Below are positions 10,125 to 21,169 of a stretch of 64,000 bases of DNA, piece after piece. The position numbers were made by a program, and so were the translations under genes. Source of the stretch: Leishmania mexicana MHOM/GT/2001/U1103 (taxonomy: Eukaryota; Euglenozoa; Kinetoplastea; Trypanosomatida; Trypanosomatidae); NCBI RefSeq assembly GCF_000234665.1, contig NC_018328.1, forward strand, positions 124,001-188,000. Direction: 5' to 3'. The stretch's first letter is position 1, and every line of letters starts with the position of its first letter. Under the pieces are notes generated by a model, which saw only the letters and a list, made by a program, of their open reading frames with translations, did not search any database and was not told the origin of the DNA.

Positions 10125-11410
10125 CTACGGACCGTTAACCTGTTCACGTGCGCTGTAGCATGAACGCGCACACACATGGACGGGCGAGCGATCTTGGTGA
10201 GGAGAGGAGTTGTGATCGCAGCCGTCGCCTCCCTGGGGCATCTGCCCCTGTGCGTGTCATGGGCGTACGTATGCGTGGGTGTGGGTGTGCACTGAGTGTG
10301 TCGCCGTGGGAGGCCTCGGCGTGTGTGCATGAGCACGTTTGGGGTGCTTCTGCGTGGCTCCCTCCTTGCCGCTGCCAGTCACACTCGCCCGCGCGCTCGC
10401 TCTTATCGCAAGAACTGTGTCACAGACGCTATGTTTGGGACCCCTTCCCTAAGTTGTTTTTTTGACTCTTTGGGTCTGTGCGCGGTACCCCTCCGCCGCC
10501 GCAGCAACATCATGTCGGACGGGTGCGTGTGCATGTGTGTGTGTCTGTCGGTTGCTCTTCCTTTGCATCCGCTTCGCATTTTTGAGAGGGGAGGGGGTTT
10601 GAGCTGAAAGTCCTCTCCCGCCTGCCCCCTCCCATGGACCCGATCGCCCTCGATGTGTTTGTTGCGTGCTCGGTGTCTCCCTTTCTCCTTGTGAGTGGGT
10701 AGGTAAGGTGGCGGGCTCACAGTGCTGCCTCGCCTTTCACTCTCCTTGTATCCCTCCTGCCCACTGAAGCACAGGAGGCCGCGCCACCGTCCCACACCAC
10801 TCCACCACTCTCCTTCCTCACATACGCGGGCACATACGCGCATTTGTGGGAGGGGCTGCCGAGCGCGCAACTGCCCCCCCCCCTGCCCACCTCTCCTCAA
10901 CAACGACAGCAGCGCCGGCGCTTGATAAATTCCCACGAATGGCAGAGGGACTGAGAGGCATACGCACACCTACATGTCGCCGCCACACAACAGCTCACGT
11001 TGCGGAAGGGAGACTGAAGGTACAGGAAGAGGTAGGAGGGCAGCAGGGCACGCACGCACACACAGCCTCCTCCTCGTCAGGTGCGTTGTGGTTCGCCTTT
11101 TTGTTGTTGTACGTGCCAGTCAGTACCTGTGCCGGTATGCTCCGCCGCTTCGCCTTCACTCGAAGACCTCCGCCCATCCTTCTCTTTCTTGCACCGCCCT
11201 CCGAACGCCCCCCCCCCACCGCCTACCTTCCATGGCTAGGCGCTTGATCACAGTCGTGGAACTTCATCGGCACGTTTCCTGTTTCCTCTACGCACAAAGG
11301 GCTGGGTGAAGGAGCGGGGATGGCGACTGCACCGTAGTGCGCGAGTCAAAGAATCGAGCGCGCACACGCACACATCATTCACCTCTGTCGACCCTGTAAC
11401 GCTGTAGCCT
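10125..11410. other. Non-coding intergenic region
   Basis: About 1.3 kb. It has scattered (TG)n runs, C-rich runs near 10875 and 11210, and no frame with coding character. Confidence 0.5.
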
Positions 11411-11473
11411 TTCACTTCTACTCTCTTTCTCCCTCTCCCCTCTCCCTTCCCTCCCCTCCCGCGCACCATTCAG
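11411..11473 (+). promoter_or_regulatory. Strong polypyrimidine tract and trans-splice acceptor
   Basis: An almost pure CT tract at about 11411-11462 is followed by AG at 11472-11473, 15 bases before the ATG at 11489. This is the textbook arrangement for a spliced-leader acceptor and fixes the start. Confidence 0.7.
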
Positions 11474-11488
11474 TCCTCGTCGTCGATC

Positions 11489-13735
11489 ATGACCGCTGCT
11501 GCCGCCGCCACGGCGCAGTCGTCAGCGCTGCTGATTTATCTCAACAGTGATGTCGGGATGGAGCGGCCGTACCGCATCTCCCTGCCCGCCAGTGTCGACA
11601 CCTTGGCGGAACTCTGCCAGTACCTCACAGCACGCATAACCCTCCGCCCCGGTGAAGACACCACCGGTCGAGGGTATCGATTCCTCTACGCCGTATCCGG
11701 CAAGCCACTTTGGCGCGTAAAGGAGTGCATCGACGCAGGCACGATTGTCCTGAGCGTGGGGCCTGGCTTCCTGGCACGGCGCCCGACAAGCAGCACGGCG
11801 GGGCCGCCACCACCAGCAGGGCCTGTAATCGACATCACGCCAGACAGATCGGCAGCTGGACTAGGTCCCGAGTCTGGTTCGGGGCGAAAGGGCTCACCGT
11901 CCGCTTCACCTCCGATTAAGCAGCCAGCCGACGACAGGTGCGGCATGCGGGGTGGCGGTGCCGCGGACTACCCGGCCGGCAACGCGCCGACAAGCAGCCA
12001 CGTAGCCACTGCCGCCACTATCCTCTCTGATGGCGCGGCAGGGCAGCGTGGCAGTGTAGATGCCGCTTGGCCACCCGATCCATCTGTGCGTCGTCCTTCG
12101 CAGGCGGAGGAAAGAGAGCGCCTCTTCAGCATCACGCCGAGCACGGCGATGCGGGGACGCGGGCCCTCTGGTGGAGGACCGATGTCGTCGCAGTCGCATG
12201 CGATGCCGAATGGCTTCGGCGTCGTGTCCTCTGCCGCAGTGAGCTCCCCAGAGGATAGCCTCTTCACCTCGGTGCCACCCGGGACTCTGCCGGTGCCGAC
12301 AAGGACGCCAACTGCATGCCGTGGGACTGGCGGCATCTGTGGCTCGGCACCATGTGCGCAGCCTGCAACCCCCACTTCGACGACTGCGACGACGATGCCG
12401 CGCGGCACGGTGTTCCTTGAGCACAAAGCGCACCCACTGCCACCGCGTCCGGCTTTTGCTGCGATGCCCTCTTTCACTGGGAGTCTTTCCGCCCTACCGC
12501 CGTACCAGCAGCCCCTCTCAGCCATGTCCATCTCCAGCAGCCTAGAGTGCCTCCTCCTTCGCAAGTGGGCCGCCTATCAGCGACTGCACAGCACCGCCCC
12601 TAACGACCTTGTCGCTGGCGAAGCTCTCTCGCACCTGATCAACTCCCTCGGGCCCAAGGGCGCGGCAAATGGCGGTGCGCCGTGTCGGGTCCTCGTGAGC
12701 GGGCCGCCCCGCAGCGGCGTCTCCACCACAGCCTCGTTTCTGCTCCGTCACTACCTGCGCACGCTGCAGTTCCAGCCAGGCCACCCGTTCTACAACTCAG
12801 TGCTCCTTGCGCTTGACTTTCGCCTGCTTTTCGGGTCGGAAACGGCGGCTCCAGCAACGCGACCGCCGCGGCTTCTGCAAGACCTTGGCGCACTCTACCA
12901 GCTCGTCGTACGCAGCGTCATCGATGCAGTGGTGGTGCAGCGGCCGTTGCTGCGGGAAGCGGGAGCGCTGTTAGCGCAGTTGTGGGACTTGGTCATTAAG
13001 CCGAACGTGCAGCCTCGCACACCGCCGAACTTCACCACGTTCTCACAGGCCGAACGGTTCGTGGGCATCGATGTGCTGGCGAGTTGGACAAGACTTGCTG
13101 AGCAGATGTACCCCATTCTGCAGGCAGCATGCCGCACCCCCGATGTGCTCCAGCTGCGGGACGCCGCGATGGACCTCATCTTCTACGCTATCCCTGCCGA
13201 GCTCACCTCCTCGCTGAAGTTTTCTGGCCTGGTTTATGCCCTGGACGGGTTAGAGGAGCTGACGCGCTGCTACGCGCATCGGGTGACACGGCCAGCCGGT
13301 GACCTCGGGCCGCTCCTGCAGGCCGTCACGGCGGACCCTCGCACCCACCTAGTCATCGCGTGGCCGTCGACGCTCTCACCGCAGTGTGTGTACCTGCCAG
13401 GCCTCACAGCGCATGTGTCTACCATCGGCCTCGTGCCGCGCGCTGCGCTAAACGCGACACACTTTCCGCAAGTCCTGCGCTGTCGCGACAAGGAGTACCC
13501 ACTGGAAGTCTTCCTCGGCTGTCCCGGTTATCTCTCCATCTTGTCGGCCATGGCAAGGCCGTTCCGCAAGACGCTGTCGATCCCCACGACAGCGTTCTCA
13601 GCGTACTATCAGGAGAACTACGAGAAGAGGGGCGCGAAGGCGGCGGAGGGCTACGCGCTCCGCCTTGACATGCCAGCGGCTGCCCGAGAGCTGGAAGCGC
13701 TTCTGCAGTGTGTGCAGGCGCTGCCGCTGCGTTGA
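11489..13735 (+). CDS. Doublecortin-like / P-loop-like (STAND-type) protein with degenerate Walker A
   Basis: 748 residues. Residues ~13-95 have a doublecortin/ubiquitin-like pattern (LLIYLNSD at the start, RFLYAVSGKPL and a G-TIVLSVGPGF end), which in other proteins binds tubulin. Residues ~96-345 are Pro/Ser/Gly-rich and probably disordered. From ~350 there is an NTPase-like domain: a Walker A-like loop at 405-413 reading GPPRSGVST, and a Walker B-like strand LVYALDGLEEL at 581-591, resembling STAND/NACHT ATPases. The invariant Walker A lysine is replaced by Val411 and a Gly by Arg408, so nucleotide hydrolysis is doubtful. The combination is not one I can match to a named protein. A link to microtubules is inferred only from the N-terminal fold. 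Confidence 0.85.
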   Translation: MTAAAAATAQSSALLIYLNSDVGMERPYRISLPASVDTLAELCQYLTARITLRPGEDTTGRGYRFLYAVSGKPLWRVKECIDAGTIVLSVGPGFLARRPTSSTAGPPPPAGPVIDITPDRSAAGLGPESGSGRKGSPSASPPIKQPADDRCGMRGGGAADYPAGNAPTSSHVATAATILSDGAAGQRGSVDAAWPPDPSVRRPSQAEERERLFSITPSTAMRGRGPSGGGPMSSQSHAMPNGFGVVSSAAVSSPEDSLFTSVPPGTLPVPTRTPTACRGTGGICGSAPCAQPATPTSTTATTMPRGTVFLEHKAHPLPPRPAFAAMPSFTGSLSALPPYQQPLSAMSISSSLECLLLRKWAAYQRLHSTAPNDLVAGEALSHLINSLGPKGAANGGAPCRVLVSGPPRSGVSTTASFLLRHYLRTLQFQPGHPFYNSVLLALDFRLLFGSETAAPATRPPRLLQDLGALYQLVVRSVIDAVVVQRPLLREAGALLAQLWDLVIKPNVQPRTPPNFTTFSQAERFVGIDVLASWTRLAEQMYPILQAACRTPDVLQLRDAAMDLIFYAIPAELTSSLKFSGLVYALDGLEELTRCYAHRVTRPAGDLGPLLQAVTADPRTHLVIAWPSTLSPQCVYLPGLTAHVSTIGLVPRAALNATHFPQVLRCRDKEYPLEVFLGCPGYLSILSAMARPFRKTLSIPTTAFSAYYQENYEKRGAKAAEGYALRLDMPAAARELEALLQCVQALPLR

Positions 13736-14775
13736 TGGGGACTCCACTTCGCTTGCACATGTCTTGTCTCGCTTTTCTGTTGTGTGGGGGGGGGAGGTGC
13801 GGAGTGACGAACAACACCGGAAGAGATGCGCAGGGAGCGCGAGGAGGACGGTGGAGGTGTGCCGCTCCCATCCCACCCCACCCCATCCCATCCCATCCCT
13901 CTCTGCCTCTCCCTCCAAATCCCCCCGTCCCTTAGCGCAGCCTGCGTGTCGCGCTCGCTTTCTCCTCTTAGATGATCGGTCCCCATTTGCGTCTCGCTTC
14001 AAGCCCCCCCCCTTGTGCCCTTGTAGATCTCCATCACCTACTGTCCTAAGCCGCCTCACTCCCTCGCACTTCAAATCGCAGAGGCGTGTGCGCCTGTGCG
14101 TGCTTCACCACCACGACCACCCCCTCTCGTTGCTCACTGACGCCCGTCATGCCCGTCACGCCCTCCCACCTCTCTTCCCCGAAACACAACCGAGAGGTGC
14201 TTGACTGGCTCAAGTGAAGGATGAATGCCGTCATGCCGCATCTTCCTCTCAGACCACCACCATCGACATCTCGGCGCAGATAGGCGGTCTCTGCAACCCG
14301 TATACCCATGCTTTCACCCCATTCGTCCCCCTTCCCCGCCACCACCACCACCAACTCGCGCTTCTCTCCCTGTATCTCATCTCGACCCCGTATCACGCTG
14401 TGCCGCGTCACCGTGGTCGACTCCGCAACGAAACGGTTTGCTTCACGGAACCACACGCACACACACATGCCCAGAAAAACGCGCGCGATCGCTCGGGCTC
14501 CCCCGATCCCCATCCCCTTTCGTCTTCCTCTTCGCCCTCTTTCGCTCCTTTTTCTGCCGTCGTCTCCGTGGTGAAGTGCGCTCGCACCGATACGCAATTG
14601 TCTTCTGTGGCCTCTTTTCGACGCACACGCACGTCCGATACGCGGCGTCTGTCGTGCCGCCTCCCCAGCCTTCCCCTCCCGCAGCCATACCACGCGTGCC
14701 TGAGCACACACGCGAAAAGCGAGCGAGACGCAAGACCGATCACGACAGAAACACACAGGCAAGCGAAGCAACAAG
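13736..14775. other. Intergenic region upstream of the UCH gene
   Basis: 1.04 kb of CT-rich DNA with CCCAT repeats near 13870-13900. A pyrimidine stretch ends with AG at about 14683-14684 and is the likely acceptor for the gene at 14776. No coding frame is credible. Confidence 0.55.
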
Positions 14776-15699
14776 ATGCCCAGCAATGAGAGCCATTGGT
14801 GTTTAATCGAGAGCGATCCGGCGGTGTTCAGGGAAATCATCCAAACCGTCGGCGTGAAGGGGGTCTCCGTGGAGGACCTCATTATGCTCAACCCCTCGAT
14901 GCTGGAGCAGTACGAGCACGTCTACGGCCTTGTGTTGCTGTTCAAGTGGCAGTCGTCGGAGCAGGCGCCGCCGCTCGGCACCGTCGTGAAGGACGCGCCG
15001 GTGTTCTTCGCCAAGCAGGTGATCCACAACGCCTGCGCTACGCTCGCCATCATGAACACGCTCTGCAACTACCCGGATCAGGTGGAGCTGGGGCCGAAGG
15101 TGCAGAGATACCTGAACTTCTGCCAGGAGCTCGACCCGGAGATGCGCGGCTCGCTTCTGGACAGCTTCGATGAGCTGCGTGAGGCACACAACTCCTTCGC
15201 GCCACACTCGGCGTTTACGAAAGACGGGCCGTCGCCAAAGGATGCGGATGTGTTTCACTTCGCCTCCTTTGTATACCGCCACGGACACATCTGGGAGCTC
15301 GATGGGCTGCAGGAGGGCCCGCTGCAGTGCCGCGAGGCGACGGACGCAAACTACCGAGAGGCGCTCGTGGAGGTGGTGCAGCGGCGCATCGACGACATTG
15401 CAGCGAGGGACACGACGGGTGCCGGTCAGGGCATCTGCTTTTCGCTGATGACGATTGTTGACGACCCGGTCACGGTGCTGGAGAAGAAGATAGCTGCTCT
15501 CCGGGCCGAGGAAAAGCCGACGACGGCGCTGGACGAAGAGCTGGCTGAGATGCTGTCACTGCGCAAGAAGGACCAAGAGGCTAACGCGCGTCGCCGTCAT
15601 GACTACAATGCCATGATCGTAGCGCTGCTGAAGTCTCTGGCGGAGCGTGGCAAGCTTGAGAAGATCGTTGCGGAGGTGCAGGCAAAGGTCTCCAAGTAG
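14776..15699 (+). CDS. UCH37: Ubiquitin C-terminal hydrolase, UCH37/UCHL5 type
   Basis: 307 residues, close to human UCHL5 in length and layout. The peptidase C12 domain covers residues ~7-225. All catalytic positions are present: oxyanion Gln81, nucleophile Cys87 in an HNACAT motif, His161 in FHF, and Asp176 in WELDG. The C-terminal ~80 residues form a helical tail with RRHDYNAMIVALLKSLAERG, equivalent to the ULD/KEKE tail that docks UCH37 to the proteasome receptor Rpn13. It should cleave ubiquitin from the distal end of chains at the 19S proteasome. Unlike UCHL1/UCHL3 it carries this extension, which supports the UCH37 assignment. Confidence 0.95.
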   Translation: MPSNESHWCLIESDPAVFREIIQTVGVKGVSVEDLIMLNPSMLEQYEHVYGLVLLFKWQSSEQAPPLGTVVKDAPVFFAKQVIHNACATLAIMNTLCNYPDQVELGPKVQRYLNFCQELDPEMRGSLLDSFDELREAHNSFAPHSAFTKDGPSPKDADVFHFASFVYRHGHIWELDGLQEGPLQCREATDANYREALVEVVQRRIDDIAARDTTGAGQGICFSLMTIVDDPVTVLEKKIAALRAEEKPTTALDEELAEMLSLRKKDQEANARRRHDYNAMIVALLKSLAERGKLEKIVAEVQAKVSK

Positions 15700-16747
15700 A
15701 ACAACACGAAAGATACCGTAGATGTGATATGGATTCTGCGCTGTCACATTGGCAGCGGTGCACAGCGGCATGCGAGAACGCCGTCTCAGTTGTGCGCTCT
15801 GTCTGTCTGTCTGTCTACGCCTCCTGCCTTCTCCCTCCCGAATCCCTCGACCTCGAAGGAGCAAGCGCGTGCGTATGTGTGCGTCTCTGCCTTTCTTTGT
15901 GGCCTACACGTGCGGGCAGAGTGATGTGCGCTTATTACCTTGCCAACGTCGTTGTTGCGCGGGTGCGTGGCACGCTCGTGCGCGTCTGCGTGTACCCGTG
16001 TGTGTGTCTGTGTGTGTACGAGCTTCCCTGTGCGCCTTGCCGTTTTCTTTCTCTCGCCTCATCTGTTGGCGCACGAAATCGACGACAAGGACTGGTGCTG
16101 CAGCACCAAAGAAAACGGCAGCGCTTCGCAATGGGATGGACAGTGTGGTGCCGTGAGTGCGTACGCCTGTGCTTTCCATCACGGCCCTCCCGCACTCACC
16201 TTCGCCAACGTACAGGATTGGTGCTCATCATACGTGGGCAGAGTCCACGACTCCCGCACAAGAGTGCAGACCCTCGTCTGCGTTATGAAGGCGGTGTGGG
16301 AGGGGGATGCAGCGACGAAAATGTCGCCTCCCTTTCGCCTCGTTGGTCTTCTCCGTGGCGTGGGTGACTTCCATCGAGTAGCAACGACGTGACCGACTGA
16401 GCGGCTCTGCACCCCCCCCCACCCCCACCCCCACCACCACCGGCACAGACACCTAGAACCTCTTCTTCATCACGCCTCCTCCCTCCTCTTGTCCCATTTC
16501 CCGCCCTTCGGTACCCTGCTGACCTCGCCTACGCATGTGCCTGTGCATGCGGCGTCATAACCCTGGGCCCGTCGTCCCGTTGTTGCCCTCACGCACTCCC
16601 ACACGCACACGCGCCCTCCCTCCACACGCGCGCGTCCTTCAAAGGACGAAAACGTGCCTAGCGTACTTCTGCTACGGTTGTCGTTGTCCGATAACGTCCC
16701 CCCCCTTCTCTTCCGTCTTATCGTGGTGTGACCACCCCAACGCGTCC
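15700..16747. other. Intergenic region with candidate acceptor sites at 16643-16661
   Basis: 1.05 kb without a credible gene. It contains TG-rich stretches near 15985-16017 and CT-rich runs at 16455-16505 and 16610-16640. AGs at 16643-16644 and 16660-16661 are the last before a fresh pyrimidine run. Either would place the ATGs at 16535 and 16547 outside the mRNA and leave 16748 as the start of the next gene. Confidence 0.5.
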
Positions 16748-19700
16748 ATGAGAAGGTTGACCCCGCTCCTCACCACCGTCCCTCCCCTCTCCCTTCGCAC
16801 CGCCCCATCCCTCACCTCCGTCGTTCTCAATGTGTCCAGCACGTATGGAGGCGCACGCGCGATGCCGCCGTGCCGCACCATGACGACGATGGCCGTTTGC
16901 GAGGCTTCGTCGGACGCACTGACCACCTTCACCTCCTTCGAAGTGGAGAGTGAGCTGTCACTTGCACAAGAAGACCTGGAACAGCTGCAGTCCGTCTTAA
17001 AGAGTGTTCGCTCATCGTCGAATTCCCCGATCTCTGTAACCCTACCGCAGATGAAGCCTTCAGTGACATCAACGCCACCGTTAAGGTGCCCCCCGCCGCC
17101 TATCGTAAGCCCTCACCCCGTCGTGCTGCCAGCTCTTCTCCAGCGTCCACGGTGGCACAACGTTGTCCATGAGCGCTATAGAGCGAGTGTGCCCGGGTAC
17201 GTGGATGCCTGCACTCAAGTGCTCGGAGATGTCCGCAACATGTGGGACGCATGCAAGGCGAATCGCCGTCGCCGCGAGGAGGTTGGGGACAGTTGCTTCG
17301 CCGAGTACGTCAGCACTCTGCTCCGTCACGCACACGCCGATGCGCTTCTGGTGCTCTTGGAAGGGGTGACCGGCACCCACCACGGCGGCGACGTGTTTAC
17401 CGACGGTGCTGCACCTTTCCGCTGCGAGCTCATTCTTCACTTGGTCCGAATGCTGGCCGGGCGGCCAGTGGAGCTGAGTGGAAAGCATATGGCTCACCTG
17501 AGCAAGCTTCTGCTGAGCTGTCCTCACCTGCTCACAGTCGCCCCTCCGTCACAAAACGAGCTCGCGCAGGCGCTCGTTGCGAAGGTGCAGGAGAGAGTAT
17601 GGGACGCCTTCACGTGCTTGTGCTATGCAACGCGTCGGAGTCTGCGCAGGCAACAAAACGTCGACTGCCTCGAGGCGCTGCTGTGCGGCGTGTACATGCG
17701 AGCTCATCGCGATCCCGCACCCGCACGGGGTAGCGGCAGGGACAGTCGCACCTCACGCCTTGCCTCTGCGATGCTGCGGAGCAGCGTAGATGCAGGGGAC
17801 GGGGGGTGGCAGCGCCAATACGCCGGTCATCTTCTCCCGCCTCACCTCCTGGCAAAGGCACGGCAGGCAGCGCTATGCCACCTCGTGCATCGCTGCTTGC
17901 TCAGCGGTACTCTGGCGAAAGTCGGTTCTGCCGGGGAGGCCAATGAGGAAAACGCATGTCTTCTCCTCTCCTGGGCACTTCTGCTGGGTCGCGAGGACAT
18001 GGACCCTGTCGTGCACGCCGCAGTCGTTTATAGACTACGCAGGGGCCACGGGCTGGCAGAAGGCGGCCCACCCGCTGGTGCTTCACCAGCTTGTGTCGAG
18101 TCGTGGAGGCGGCTGGCCCTTCGTGTCGAAGCAGTGCTACGCTCCTCCGGCGTCGCCGAACAGAGTACCACTGCGCTGGCTAACGGTGCCGAGGTCTTTC
18201 AGCGAGTCGACCGAACTTCCAAAGACACAAGAGGGTGGGCGGTGTCGTCCGTGGACCGTCGTCTGCTTGCAGCGCTGCGTGCGCAGAGCTTCACGCAGAA
18301 GCACGGCTCACTGTCGCTATGGGGCGCAACGGAGCCCGTGGCATCGCGGGGAGTTGAAGCAACGCGGGCACGCACGAGGGACGCGGCGGTGCAACCTGTG
18401 TCAGACGGCGCAGCTGCTGCACTGCACGCGTATGCTCATCTCCGGTGGGAACCGCTGAACATCAGTGAGGCAGAGCCGCTGTTGCCTGATGATGCAGCGT
18501 TGGCGTTGAGCGCGGCACCCACGGAAGGAGCTCGGGGGGAAGCCCACGCGTCCGTTACCGAGCGGACGATTGCTGAGGAATGCGAGGATGTCGTAGAGAC
18601 CGCCGCAGATCTGCCACCGCACGCATTGTGCCTTGCCGAGGTCCTCTGTGTGCGCCTCCTCCGTTGCATGCGTCGCTGGAAGGGTACATCGCTCAGCGGC
18701 GACATTGCGCCTCCTGCCTCGAGCGACACCGCGCAAGCGTCCCCAGCGATCCTACCCGCCTCGCAACAGCGCCGCATTCTTGCAGCGCTGTGGCAACTGT
18801 CAGCCTACACGCGCGCTGAGGTGACCACTGCCGCGCTGCTTGAGCTGCAGGGCGAAGTGTGCACCACCGCGGCAACGGGCAGAGGCAGCAAGGCTCATTT
18901 GGACCCTTCTCACACTGCGCCGTCCAGTGCGCGGATGTGGCCGTCCATGCCCCCGCGCGCCTGTTGGCCAATCATCGGCGCCGTATGCCGGCACGCAGAG
19001 GATGCGGTGCATGTAACGCGCGAGTTGATGGCCCATCGTGAGATGATGGCGGCTCCCCTCTCGCTCGCAAGCCTGCAGCGACTACGCGAGTGGTTGGTGG
19101 CTCTACCAGGCTCGCTGCACTCCGCTCACCTAGTGAAGGTGCTCCGTGAGTGGGCAGAGCTGGAGAAGTGCAAACTGGGTGGCGCTGCACCGCTTGCTCA
19201 GGCATACCTCACGGCTTGGGACGACGTGGTGCGGACGGCGCTGGAACAGCACGCCGCACAAGCACTGTTGGCTGCGTTAGACGGACAGTGTGCTGCCTCT
19301 GTCGCGGCACCCGGGCTATGTTGCTCCCCTTGCGGTGAGGAGCTGCGCAGCACGTATGCCTTAATGACGGGCCCCGCCTCCGCGCAGTTGCGACGGATCC
19401 AGTGGATCGCAGAGGTCAACAGCAGCGCAGTGCGAGAATGGCGGTGGTGCATGGGTGTTGGACCTCCGCTCATCGGATGGACAACAGTGAGCCGATCTGC
19501 AAGCTTGCTGCACCCCACCTCAGCGGTTCCTGCTGCAGTGCTCGTGGTCGAAGCGACAGAGGTAGACCTCACTGACACAGAACACGATGCGGCGGTACGG
19601 ATGCTGTGTCAGCGCTGCGTCCCCAACCTTTCCGGCTCCAACACGTTCTCTTGGAGTGATCAACTCGCCTGCAGAGCTCTGGAGCGGGCTCAGGCAACGT

Positions 19701-20596
19701 CAACACCCACCATGCAGCAGGGGGGGAAGATCAACGCGGGTGTGGACTCTGACCATTCTTCCGCCGCCGGCGGCGATGCCGATGCGCCACCACGTCAATC
19801 AAAGCCGTGCAACGACACCGTCGTCTCGGCTGCTGCCCTGCACTACCTCCTGACGAGGGGGAACACGACCACGCCATCAGCCACAGCGATGGCAACTGTG
19901 TTTAGCACCGCCGAGCTGGGTGATGCCCTTCAGACCCTTTCAGCGTACATCGAATTCCTTGAAAAGACACGGCGCACTGGTGTCTACGATGATCCATGCG
20001 GCGAGCGGGCGATCGATCGTCGACTGCAGTGCGCCGCGGCCGCTTATGTAAACTGCCTGAGCGACGCCTGGCGTGTTACCATGCGGACTGCGACGTCGTC
20101 AACGTCCGCCGTGCCGCTTCACATGGCCGACGAGGAGGTGTTTCTCACGTGTTTTCCGGCATTCTACCATTTTGCACTGCGACTGTACGATAGGCTCTTG
20201 TGGGACAGGGCGGAGCTCGACAAGAGCGGCGACGAGGTCTTGAGGAGTCTCCCCTGCCTCGCCGGTGCACTTCACGAAGCCGCGTTTCGTGCCCTGGTGA
20301 GTACACCGGGAACGAAGAGGCGCACCATCGACACAACTCTGCTGCTGGCCGACCGTATCGCGCGCCGGTGGGCCGCTCAGACAATGGTGTCATCCTCCTC
20401 GAGCGTCGCCCATTCAGCCGTGGCGCCCACCTCTTCGCTGACAGATGACCAGCCAGCGTTCTGCGTGCCACTCTCAGTCTATCAGCTTGTGCTTGCCACC
20501 TACGCAGCAGATCGAAGACCACTGCCGCAGCACGTGCGAGAGTGCTGTGAGGCGGCGCTCCGTCGCGAGGAAAAACGCCAAGGGGAGGGCCCCTAG
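16748..20596 (+). CDS. Large probable mitochondrial protein of unknown function
   Basis: 1282 residues from the ATG at 16748. The first ~40 residues are rich in R, L, T, S and P with no acid, typical of a mitochondrial import presequence. Starting at the in-frame ATG 16535 would bury this leader behind 71 unlikely residues and a polypyrimidine tract. The body is Ala/Leu/Arg-rich with many helical segments and scattered Cys and Trp, broken by Ser/Thr-rich linkers around residues 510-640. It recalls large helical-repeat organellar RNA-metabolism or mitoribosome proteins of trypanosomatids, but no PPR or other motif repeats clearly enough to name. Real gene, function not recognised. Confidence 0.8.
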   Translation: MRRLTPLLTTVPPLSLRTAPSLTSVVLNVSSTYGGARAMPPCRTMTTMAVCEASSDALTTFTSFEVESELSLAQEDLEQLQSVLKSVRSSSNSPISVTLPQMKPSVTSTPPLRCPPPPIVSPHPVVLPALLQRPRWHNVVHERYRASVPGYVDACTQVLGDVRNMWDACKANRRRREEVGDSCFAEYVSTLLRHAHADALLVLLEGVTGTHHGGDVFTDGAAPFRCELILHLVRMLAGRPVELSGKHMAHLSKLLLSCPHLLTVAPPSQNELAQALVAKVQERVWDAFTCLCYATRRSLRRQQNVDCLEALLCGVYMRAHRDPAPARGSGRDSRTSRLASAMLRSSVDAGDGGWQRQYAGHLLPPHLLAKARQAALCHLVHRCLLSGTLAKVGSAGEANEENACLLLSWALLLGREDMDPVVHAAVVYRLRRGHGLAEGGPPAGASPACVESWRRLALRVEAVLRSSGVAEQSTTALANGAEVFQRVDRTSKDTRGWAVSSVDRRLLAALRAQSFTQKHGSLSLWGATEPVASRGVEATRARTRDAAVQPVSDGAAAALHAYAHLRWEPLNISEAEPLLPDDAALALSAAPTEGARGEAHASVTERTIAEECEDVVETAADLPPHALCLAEVLCVRLLRCMRRWKGTSLSGDIAPPASSDTAQASPAILPASQQRRILAALWQLSAYTRAEVTTAALLELQGEVCTTAATGRGSKAHLDPSHTAPSSARMWPSMPPRACWPIIGAVCRHAEDAVHVTRELMAHREMMAAPLSLASLQRLREWLVALPGSLHSAHLVKVLREWAELEKCKLGGAAPLAQAYLTAWDDVVRTALEQHAAQALLAALDGQCAASVAAPGLCCSPCGEELRSTYALMTGPASAQLRRIQWIAEVNSSAVREWRWCMGVGPPLIGWTTVSRSASLLHPTSAVPAAVLVVEATEVDLTDTEHDAAVRMLCQRCVPNLSGSNTFSWSDQLACRALERAQATSTPTMQQGGKINAGVDSDHSSAAGGDADAPPRQSKPCNDTVVSAAALHYLLTRGNTTTPSATAMATVFSTAELGDALQTLSAYIEFLEKTRRTGVYDDPCGERAIDRRLQCAAAAYVNCLSDAWRVTMRTATSSTSAVPLHMADEEVFLTCFPAFYHFALRLYDRLLWDRAELDKSGDEVLRSLPCLAGALHEAAFRALVSTPGTKRRTIDTTLLLADRIARRWAAQTMVSSSSSVAHSAVAPTSSLTDDQPAFCVPLSVYQLVLATYAADRRPLPQHVRECCEAALRREEKRQGEGP

Positions 20597-21169
20597 TGGA
20601 GCTCTTGTTCACCCCCCCTCCGCCGCGCCCCGAGATCGAGTGTGGGTCCGAATCAGCAGGGACACATGCACACATACGTAACCAAGAAAAGGTTGTGAGC
20701 GGAGGTAGCCTCACCGACACGGCAAGCCTGCTCTGAACCCTCTGCTGCGTTCTCTTACCGCACGCTCGCACGCGTGGGGGAAATGCACAGACACCCACAG
20801 GCGCTCTCACAGTCGTGTCCATCGTAGTCGTCGGTGCCGCATTCCCGTTGTCACCACCACCATCACCACCACACACCCTCGTGCCCAATCTTCGGCATAC
20901 ACACGGCCGCCCAGCGAATCCGAAAGACACATCAGGGCCTTTGCGCTCAACACCGTGGGTGCGCTGACATCATCCTTGTCGGCTTGTTGGCCTCTCTTCC
21001 CCGAGGTGCTCCTCTCGGGTGTTCTGCCTTACTAGTACGTCACCCGCACTCCCTTTCCCTGCTCTTCTTTTTCCGAGGATTGTGCAAGCATCGACCCAGT
21101 GCGGTGCCGCGCACGTGCACCAACGCATTGCTCCCCGGTGGGCTGCGGGTGCACCCCCCCCCTCCCCCA
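20597..21169. other. Non-coding DNA downstream of the mitochondrial protein gene
   Basis: About 570 bp including a CACCAC-rich stretch near 20853-20877. Nothing gene-like is seen. Confidence 0.5.
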
